Source: Candidatus Pacearchaeota archaeon CG10_big_fil_rev_8_21_14_0_10_32_14 (GTDB lineage: Archaea > Nanobdellota > Nanobdellia > Pacearchaeales > GW2011-AR1). Taken from it: 5,925 nt of DNA. The stretch covers positions 1 through 5,925 of the forward strand of contig PFCY01000058.1 in assembly GCA_002763085.1 (NCBI GenBank), written 5' to 3'. Below the pieces are notes generated by a model. It searched no databases, was not told where the DNA came from, and was given only the letters and a program-made list of their open reading frames with translations. Below, piece after piece: positions 1-3,807 of the stretch (its first letter is position 1; the number at the start of each line of letters is the position of its first letter). A program made the position numbers and the translations under genes.

Positions 1-80
1 AAAAAAGTGTAAATCCTCGTCGAACCATCCGGTTCTCATCAGGGCAGATAGAATTTAGCAAATCTACGATTTGATATTTA
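1..80 (-). other. Non-coding trailer downstream of tRNA-Gln with two hairpins and a terminal T-run
   Basis: No reading frame of note is present. Read on the minus strand, it starts right after the tRNA discriminator base and contains a perfect 6-bp hairpin (CAAATC/GATTTG, plus 59-73), then CTGATGA (42-36) directly abutting a 5-bp hairpin GAACC-GGAT-GGTTC (35-22), and ends in six T at positions 6-1. The T-run is the first one after the tRNA on this strand, so it is a reasonable but unproven transcription stop. UGAUGA next to a short stem followed by GA recalls box C and kink-turn elements bound by L7Ae, but no D box (CUGA) follows. It may be a small RNA transcribed with the tRNA, or simply trailer. 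Confidence 0.3.
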
Positions 81-227
81 TAGCCCCGCCCGGATTCGAA
101 CCGGGGTCACGGCCTCTCTTCTTGTAGATTTATCTACTCCCTTAGTTTCTTTGATTTCCTGGGAAACTTTCTTTTCTAAAGAAAGTAAGCCAAAGGGCCG
201 TATACTTGACCGCTATACGACGGGGCT
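81..227 (-). tRNA. tRNA-Gln (anticodon UUG), intron-containing
   Basis: The minus strand folds into a complete cloverleaf once an intron is removed. The acceptor stem is AGCCCCG (227-221) with CGGGGCT (88-82) and discriminator A at 81. The D stem GTAT/GTAT uses two G-U pairs. The anticodon stem is CGGCC (200-196) with GGCCG (114-110), a perfect 5 bp. The T arm is CCCGG-TTCGAAT-CCGGG (105-89). The anticodon loop reads C-T-TTG-G-A, giving anticodon UUG, which decodes CAA. The A1-U72 acceptor start and 4-nt variable loop TGAC match archaeal tRNA-Gln as I remember it. CCA is not encoded, so CCA-adding enzyme must add it. The mature length is 73 nt. It is transcribed away from the uS15 operon. Confidence 0.95.
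116..189 (-). other. tRNA-Gln intron (74 nt) at canonical position 37/38
   Basis: The intron separates G37 (190) from A38 (115). A bulge-helix-bulge can be drawn: 5' bulge G36-G37^C189, a 4-bp central helix CTTT (195-192) with GAAG (121-118, one G-U), and 3' bulge A117-G116^A115, next to the anticodon stem. This is the substrate of archaeal tRNA splicing endonuclease. Inside the intron are a perfect 9-bp hairpin (166-174 with 178-186, loop of 3) and a perfect 6-bp inverted repeat (124-129 with 132-137), so most of it is predicted to be structured. At 74 nt it is longer than most archaeal tRNA introns. Exact cut sites are inferred from the fold. Confidence 0.85.
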
Positions 228-252
228 ATATAACTAAGATTTATCACTGGGC

Positions 253-262
253 ATTTTTAAAA
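253..262 (-). promoter_or_regulatory. Probable TATA box for tRNA-Gln
   Basis: The minus strand reads CTTTTAAAAA with an A-rich stretch just upstream that could serve as BRE. Its centre is about 31 nt before the tRNA 5' end, the distance expected for archaeal TBP/TFB promoters with a start a few bases ahead of the mature tRNA. The call rests on motif and spacing only. Confidence 0.5.
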
Positions 263-294
263 GTATTTATCCACTCAAAAATCCTTATAGTAAT

Positions 295-305
295 CTTTAA
301 AAACC
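295..305 (+). promoter_or_regulatory. TATA box of the uS15 operon
   Basis: CTTTAAAAACC begins exactly 30 nt before the ATG at 325. With archaeal start sites about 25 nt downstream of the TATA centre, the transcript would begin at or within a few bases of the ATG, so the mRNA is probably leaderless. No Shine-Dalgarno sequence precedes the ATG, which agrees with this. The same 11 bases stand at the same distance before aIF2-alpha. Confidence 0.65.
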
Positions 306-324
306 ATTTTCATTTCACTAATGT

Positions 325-687
325 ATGCCAAAGAAATCTAAGATAAAAACAGAAAAAGTTAAGAAAGAAAAAGCGCCAACAATAAAACTTTCTGACAAAG
401 AATTCGATGCTAAAGTCATTGATTTATCAAAAACTGGATTGACTTCTGAGAAGATAGGAGAAAAATTACGAGGAGAAGGAATCCATCCAAAAGAGCATAA
501 TAAAAAAATCTCAAAGATCCTAAAGGACTCTAATAGCTATGTAAACCCCGACCTTAAGAATGTTGAAGATAAAATGAAACGAATTCAAACTCACTATGAT
601 AAGAATCATCAAGACAAGAGAGCAATGAGAGAAAAGGACAGAGTATTGTCGCAACTTAGAAAGTTGAAAAACTATTACAAAGCTTGA
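325..687 (+). CDS. rps15: Small ribosomal subunit protein uS15 (archaeal type, short)
   Basis: uS15 is a primary 16S rRNA-binding protein of the 30S platform. The 120-aa product keeps the archaeal/eukaryotic layout. Residues 1-20 are a lysine-rich tail. A helical section around residues 21-67 contains GLTSEKIGEKLR and NKKISKILK, which correspond to the S/T-x-x-x-IG-x-x-LR and KI-x-KIL-K signatures of the family. The rRNA-binding helices follow and end in LRKLKNYYKA. Archaeal homologues usually have about 150 residues; this one lacks the usual N-terminal RMHSRRRGKSGS-like stretch and the tail after the KYYK-like motif. The ATG at 325 is chosen because it sits 30 nt after the TATA box; an out-of-frame ATG at 321 leads to a stop within a few codons. 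The DHH-family gene follows 21 nt downstream, so the two are likely cotranscribed. Confidence 0.93.
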   Translation: MPKKSKIKTEKVKKEKAPTIKLSDKEFDAKVIDLSKTGLTSEKIGEKLRGEGIHPKEHNKKISKILKDSNSYVNPDLKNVEDKMKRIQTHYDKNHQDKRAMREKDRVLSQLRKLKNYYKA

Positions 688-701
688 TCATAGGACAAAA
701 A

Positions 702-705
702 GAGG
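702..705 (+). promoter_or_regulatory. Shine-Dalgarno site for the DHH-family gene
   Basis: GAGG lies three bases before the ATG at 709 and after the uS15 stop. The internal cistron thus carries a short SD-like site while the first cistron has none, the usual split in archaea with leaderless first genes. The spacing is tight, so the site may be weak. Confidence 0.4.
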
Positions 706-708
706 AAT

Positions 709-2073
709 ATGGAGTCTTATAACTTTAATCAGCAAATTGAAATAATTGGAGATAAGTTTCTCTTAAAAATTCAAGAAAAAAAACAAGTCAATATTATAAG
801 TCATTTTGATACTGACGGAATAACTTCTGCTACAATCATTATTAAAACTCTAAAAGAAATTGATGTTCCATTCACATTAAAAATACTAAAAAATCTTGAT
901 GAAAAATTTATTTTCTCTCTTCCAAAAGATGAAATAATTCTTTTTACTGATCTTGCTTCAGGCAGTTTACATCATATTGAAAACTCTAATTTAAATAAAG
1001 AAAATATTTTTATTATTGACCACCATGAGATACCAAAAAAGTTTGATGAATCTCTATTGAAGAGCATAAACATTCTCAATCCACAACTTGGAACTAAAGA
1101 ACAAATAAGTAGTTCAGGACTTGCTTATCTCTTCTCTAAACAGATTCTTAAAAGAGAGAATAAGGATCTGGCAAAACTTGCAGTTTTAGGTATGGTAGGA
1201 GATTCTCTAGAAAAAAACATTAACAAACTTAACAATAATATATTAAGGGATGGTGAGATTGTAATAAAACAGGGATTGTTGCTTTATCCTTCTACAAGAT
1301 CGTTAAATTGGATTTTAGAATTTAATTCAAGCCTTTATATTCCAGGAGTTACAGGAAATAATCAGGGGACAGTTGATCTCCTTAAAGAAGCAGGACTTCA
1401 TCAAGATAATGGCAGATATAAATCACTCATAGAATTAAATCAAGATGAAATGGAAAAACTCACGACTTGTATATTGCTTCGACTGCCTAAGAAAAAACAC
1501 GAAGAGATAATTGGAGATATATTTTTGATTAAGTTATTTAATAAACTAGAAGACGCAAGAGAGCTCAGCGCCCTCATTAATGCAACAAGCAGGCAAGGCG
1601 AACCAGAAACTGCAATTAAATTTTGTCTTGAACTTAGCGACGCTAAAAAAAGAGCAGAGACTTTATATGCTAAAAAGAAAAGGATGTTGTTATCTGGACT
1701 TGATTATGTAGTCAACACATGTCATAAAATTGAGGGAAATGGATATGTAATAATTAATGTAGGAAATAAAATTCCAGAATCTATTATTGGAACGATAGCA
1801 AGCGTATTGTCTCATTCTTCAATTTATAGTGAAGGCACAATAATAACCACGATGGCTTATTATGAAAATGAAAATAAAATTAAAGTGTCTTCAAGATCAG
1901 TAGGAAATTTCGGAAGAAATGTCAGAGAAATTCTTGAAAGTGTTATAAATGAGACCAGCGGAGAAGTTGGGGGGCATGAATTTGCTGCTGGTGCGATTAT
2001 TGATATTGAAAAAGAAGACGATTTTATAGAATTGTTAAGAAAGAATCTAGAATTAGAAGTGATTAAGATATGA
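709..2073 (+). CDS. DHH-family phosphoesterase, archaeal RecJ/GAN-like nuclease
   Basis: This 454-aa protein has a DHH phosphoesterase domain followed by a DHHA1 domain. The metal-site motifs are all present: SHFDTDGI (H32, D34, D36), FTDLASG (D81), IIDHHE (D104-H105-H106) and LGMVGDS (D165). The DHHA1 domain carries the glycine-rich GGHEFAAG at residues 421-428. The motifs predict an active Mn2+-dependent exonuclease. Archaeal homologues next to the uS15 gene include GAN, the GINS-associated 5'-3' nuclease related to RecJ and Cdc45, so a role at the replisome or in repair is the best guess. GINS binding itself cannot be seen. Length is typical for archaeal RecJ-like proteins, which lack the bacterial OB-domain extension. 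Alternatives are an RNA exonuclease or a nanoRNase-like enzyme of the same superfamily. Confidence 0.88.
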   Translation: MESYNFNQQIEIIGDKFLLKIQEKKQVNIISHFDTDGITSATIIIKTLKEIDVPFTLKILKNLDEKFIFSLPKDEIILFTDLASGSLHHIENSNLNKENIFIIDHHEIPKKFDESLLKSINILNPQLGTKEQISSSGLAYLFSKQILKRENKDLAKLAVLGMVGDSLEKNINKLNNNILRDGEIVIKQGLLLYPSTRSLNWILEFNSSLYIPGVTGNNQGTVDLLKEAGLHQDNGRYKSLIELNQDEMEKLTTCILLRLPKKKHEEIIGDIFLIKLFNKLEDARELSALINATSRQGEPETAIKFCLELSDAKKRAETLYAKKKRMLLSGLDYVVNTCHKIEGNGYVIINVGNKIPESIIGTIASVLSHSSIYSEGTIITTMAYYENENKIKVSSRSVGNFGRNVREILESVINETSGEVGGHEFAAGAIIDIEKEDDFIELLRKNLELEVIKI

Positions 2074-2090
2074 TTTTATAATTTTTTTAA
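2074..2090 (+). terminator. T-tract terminator of the uS15-DHH operon
   Basis: Directly after the TGA stop the sequence is T-rich (TTTTATAA) and then has seven T in a row at 2082-2088. U-rich tracts without a hairpin are the known archaeal termination signal, read by RNA polymerase and the aCPSF1/FttA nuclease. Position and composition support the call; no hairpin is seen. Confidence 0.55.
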
Positions 2091-2134
2091 TGAGAAAAGT
2101 AGAGCAACTATTTCTTTAAAGCATTAGTTACATC

Positions 2135-2225
2135 TTTTGGTTTTCTCTAACTTCTAGGCAATTCAATTAAGGTAGGGCGGGTCTTTCGACGAAGTCGAAA
2201 TTCAGTGGGAATATGAAAACCAAAA
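2135..2225 (+). other. Candidate structured RNA or palindromic element
   Basis: A perfect 11-bp inverted repeat, TTTTGGTTTTC (2135-2145) and GAAAACCAAAA (2215-2225), encloses 69 nt. Within it lie a second stem, CTAACTT (2147-2153) with AAGGTAG (2169-2175), six of seven pairs, and a perfect 7-bp hairpin TTTCGAC-GAA-GTCGAAA (2184-2200). Together they form a plausible three-way junction. A TATA-like CTTTAAA starts 21 nt before the first stem. I recognise no known RNA family: it shows neither C/D boxes nor an ACA box. No flanking target duplication is seen, so a miniature transposon is less likely. Strand is uncertain, as inverted repeats fold on both. Confidence 0.35.
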
Positions 2226-2232
2226 CAAATTG

Positions 2233-2261
2233 AAAAAAATAGGAGGTGACTGGTACCTTCT
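2233..2261 (-). terminator. Hairpin followed by T7 on the minus strand; plus strand reads AGGAGGTGA
   Basis: AGGAGGT (2241-2247) pairs with ACCTTCT (2255-2261) over seven positions with one G-U and a 7-nt loop. On the minus strand the hairpin is followed by one base and then seven T (2239-2233), the form of an intrinsic terminator. No minus-strand gene ends here, so its role is unclear; it could stop antisense transcription from aIF2-alpha. On the plus strand AGGAGGTGA is a near-perfect complement of the 16S 3' end, yet no ATG lies at a useful distance behind it. Confidence 0.3.
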
Positions 2262-2270
2262 TTAATAAAC

Positions 2271-2281
2271 CTTTAAAAACC
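2271..2281 (+). promoter_or_regulatory. TATA box of the aIF2-alpha operon
   Basis: CTTTAAAAACC begins exactly 30 nt before the ATG at 2301, the same 11-mer at the same distance as before the uS15 gene. Transcription is expected to begin at or very near the ATG, so the mRNA is probably leaderless. No Shine-Dalgarno motif lies next to the start codon. Confidence 0.65.
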
Positions 2282-2300
2282 TATATCTCTGATTTATTAT

Positions 2301-2999
2301 ATGGAACCTGAAGAAGGCGATGTTATTTTATGCACAGTTGATAGGATAGTCGGAACTACAGTTTTTGTTACCATTGAAGGCAACGGCGAGGGTTCGATTG
2401 TCGTCAGCGAGATTTCTCCAGGAAGAATTAGAAACTTGAGGGATTTTGTCGTGCCAAAGAAAAAAATCGTCTGTAAAGTCCTTAGAACATCAAAAGGGAA
2501 CATAGAATTATCCCTAAGACGTGTAACGATTAAAGAAAAAAACGAGGTTATGAACGCATTTAAACAAGAGAAAAGATACAAAAGCATATTGAACACAATT
2601 CTGGGTAAAGAAACAGATTCCTTCATAAAAAAAATCGAGAATAAAGGTCTGGTTGAATTCATGAATGATGTCAAAAAAGATCCAGAAATTTTAAATAGCT
2701 ATTTAGAGAAAAAATTCGTCGATAAGATAATTGAGATTTTGAGTAAGGATAAAAAGAAAAAATCAATTGTAAAAAAAGAGATTGTTCTTAGGTCGTATAA
2801 TTCAAACGGGCTTCTTGATATCAAAGATTTGTTCAAAGACATCTCAAAAAATGTTGAAGTATTATACCTATCGGCTGGAAAATACTCTCTTAAATTAGAA
2901 TCTACAGACTTAAAAAAAGCAGATAATGAATTAAATGAAATAATAAGAGAAATAGAAAAAAAATCTAAAAAACTTGGTATTGAATTCAAAGAAAAATGA
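2301..2999 (+). CDS. Translation initiation factor aIF2 subunit alpha
   Basis: aIF2-alpha is the regulatory arm of the heterotrimeric GTPase that brings Met-tRNAi to the small ribosomal subunit. Residues 5-80 form an S1/OB fold with the family signature SEISPGRIRNLRD (36-48) and IELSLRRV before a basic linker. Residues of about 82-160 are the helical middle domain, and about 160-232 the alpha/beta domain that contacts the gamma subunit. At 232 aa it is shorter than the usual 260-275, mainly through the middle domain. S39 aligns with the phosphorylated serine of eukaryotic eIF2-alpha (Ser51), though the basic RRRIR context is replaced by PGRIR. The ATG at 2301 fits the TATA spacing. The stop overlaps the start of Nop10 (ATGA), a widespread archaeal gene pair. 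Beta and gamma subunits are not in the window. Confidence 0.93.
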   Translation: MEPEEGDVILCTVDRIVGTTVFVTIEGNGEGSIVVSEISPGRIRNLRDFVVPKKKIVCKVLRTSKGNIELSLRRVTIKEKNEVMNAFKQEKRYKSILNTILGKETDSFIKKIENKGLVEFMNDVKKDPEILNSYLEKKFVDKIIEILSKDKKKKSIVKKEIVLRSYNSNGLLDIKDLFKDISKNVEVLYLSAGKYSLKLESTDLKKADNELNEIIREIEKKSKKLGIEFKEK

Positions 3000-3130
3000 A
3001 GCTAAAATATTTCTTAAAAGGAAAAGAAAAGATCTATACCTTAAAAGATAAATCTAACAATCAAGAATCTAAAGATGCTCATTATAAATTTATTAAAATC
3101 AGGGATGTTCAATCAAAGAATATTGATTGA
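2996..3130 (+). CDS. nop10: Nop10-like H/ACA ribonucleoprotein subunit, short and cysteine-free
   Basis: This 44-aa frame starts in the ATGA overlap with the aIF2-alpha stop. Nop10 helps Cbf5 (dyskerin) in H/ACA RNA-guided pseudouridylation. The start MKLKYFLKGKEKIYTLK (1-17) and AH (28-29) with KF (31-32) match the Nop10 pattern M-x-L-x-Y-x-L ... (K/R)-(I/V)-YTLK ... AHPxRF. Most archaeal Nop10 proteins carry four zinc-binding cysteines in this half; here there are none, as in eukaryotic Nop10. The usual PxRFSP(E/D)D motif and the C-terminal helix are missing or unrecognisable, and the length is below the usual 55-60. An 18-bp repeat begins within the last codons and recurs after the stop in the same frame. 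The position next to aIF2-alpha strongly supports the identity. It may be functional but reduced, or decaying. Confidence 0.75.
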   Translation: MKLKYFLKGKEKIYTLKDKSNNQESKDAHYKFIKIRDVQSKNID

Positions 3131-3156
3131 CTTGTCGTGGATGTTCAATCAAAGAA
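3103..3156. repeat. 18-bp perfect direct repeat with 36-bp period at the end of Nop10
   Basis: GGATGTTCAATCAAAGAA occurs at 3103-3120 and 3139-3156. The 36-bp offset keeps both copies in the Nop10 frame, one before and one after its TGA stop. A partial third copy, AATCAAAG, lies at 3163-3170 in the end of the convergent uracil glycosylase gene. The first copy also forms one arm of a perfect 8-bp inverted repeat TCAATCAA/TTGATTGA (3109-3116 and 3123-3130). Two copies are too few for a CRISPR array; a local slippage duplication is the simplest reading. Confidence 0.85.
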
Positions 3157-3159
3157 CAA

Positions 3160-3759
3160 TTAAATCAAAGTCTTCTGTATCTTTGTTAACTTCACTTCAT
3201 TTTTGACAATTTCCATATCTGCAAACCATAAAGGCAACAAATCTCTTTTGTAAATTATCGCAGCAGGATGAAATAAAGGGATTAATTTGATATCCATTCC
3301 ATGAAATACAATATTTTTCACACGTCCATGGATAGAAGTGATACCTGGCTGATCATCCATTTTATCGACATTTCCATCTGCCAAAAAAAACTTAGTGGCA
3401 TAATTTCCAAGTGAGCAGATGACTTTAGGCTTTATTTCATTTATCTGTTTAACAAGCCAAGGCGTATGAGTCCTTATCTCGTCGGGAAGAGGGTTTCTAT
3501 TCTCTGGAGGCCTGCACTTCAAAATATTTGCAATATAAACATCCTCTAGGCTTAAACCAACTTTACTAAGCATATCATCAAGATTTTTCCCTGCCTTCCC
3601 TACAAAAGGAAGCCCTTGCTCATCTTCATTCTTTCCAGGGGCTTCACCAATAAACATTATATCGGCAGAAAGATTTCCCTTCCCAATAACAATATTCTTG
3701 CAATTCTTATATATCTCCGTATCCTTCACTAATTGAATTGGATCTATTAACTCATCCAT
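3160..3759 (-). CDS. Uracil-DNA glycosylase, family 4 type, with altered Fe-S ligands
   Basis: Family 4 glycosylases remove uracil from DNA to begin base excision repair after cytosine deamination. The 199-aa protein has the family motif GEAPGKNEDEQGLPFVG (38-54), ILKCRPPENRNPLP (79-92), VICSLG (113-118) and the catalytic-loop motif HPAA (164-167). GEAPG rather than GLAPG separates it from family 5. Family 4 enzymes hold a 4Fe-4S cluster through an N-terminal C-x2-C pair and two later cysteines. Here C20 is the only cysteine before motif 1, the segment behind it is shorter than usual, C82 is kept, and H98 stands where the fourth cysteine is expected. The upstream frame has no usable start before its stop, so a missed N-terminus does not explain this. 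It ends 29 nt from the convergent Nop10 gene. Confidence 0.92.
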   Translation of the reverse strand: MDELIDPIQLVKDTEIYKNCKNIVIGKGNLSADIMFIGEAPGKNEDEQGLPFVGKAGKNLDDMLSKVGLSLEDVYIANILKCRPPENRNPLPDEIRTHTPWLVKQINEIKPKVICSLGNYATKFFLADGNVDKMDDQPGITSIHGRVKNIVFHGMDIKLIPLFHPAAIIYKRDLLPLWFADMEIVKNEVKLTKIQKTLI

Positions 3760-3774
3760 ATTGTAACAAAATTC

Positions 3775-3787
3775 TAATAAATAAAAA
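3775..3787 (-). promoter_or_regulatory. Probable TATA region for the uracil-DNA glycosylase gene
   Basis: The minus strand reads TTTTTATTTATTA in the 48-bp gap between the surface protein stop and the glycosylase ATG. Its centre is about 22-25 nt before the ATG, so a leaderless or near-leaderless transcript is likely; no Shine-Dalgarno sequence precedes the ATG. The match is less clean than at the two plus-strand operons. Confidence 0.4.
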
Positions 3788-3807
3788 CCTATCTATATCC
3801 GTAAAAA

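Larger units (their letters stand above)
2091..2300. other. Intergenic region before aIF2-alpha with several inverted repeats, no gene seen
   Basis: I find no convincing protein gene here on either strand. In other archaea the uS15-DHH pair may be followed by the gene for ribosomal protein eS1 (S3Ae); it is absent here. The stretch contains three separate items described in their own entries: a possible three-stem RNA at 2135-2225, a hairpin with a minus-strand T7 at 2233-2261, and the aIF2-alpha promoter at 2271-2281. A CTTTAAA motif at 2114-2120 resembles the promoters of the two plus-strand operons. Confidence 0.6.

Noticed and set aside
15..45. Hammerhead ribozyme core on the minus strand (CTGATGA, stem II, then GACGA)
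   Set aside because: The conserved GAA after stem II is GAC here and no suitable stem I/III with a cleavage triplet is seen.
2135..2225. Miniature inverted-repeat transposon
   Set aside because: The 11-bp ends are perfect but no target-site duplication flanks them, and internal stems fit a folded RNA better. It is not ruled out.
2246..2311. Small gene starting at GTG inside AGGAGGTGA
   Set aside because: It is only about 21 codons, runs through the aIF2-alpha promoter, and its start lies within its own Shine-Dalgarno site.
2297..2674. Open frame of 125 codons on the minus strand
   Set aside because: It lies opposite the well-supported aIF2-alpha gene and has no recognisable motif.
2699..2989. 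Open frame of 96 codons on the minus strand
   Set aside because: It is also a shadow of aIF2-alpha; its Ser/Phe richness reflects the Lys/Glu codons on the other strand.
3103..3170. CRISPR-like repeats
   Set aside because: Only two full copies 18 bp apart plus a fragment, partly inside genes, and no cas genes.
3075..3190. Frameshifted C-terminus of Nop10 in another frame
   Set aside because: The alternative frame gives a readable stretch, but nothing like the expected PARFSPEDKY motif.
3760..3792. Longer uracil glycosylase including an upstream in-frame cysteine
   Set aside because: There is no ATG, GTG or TTG in frame between the TAG at 3793-3795 and the ATG at 3759.
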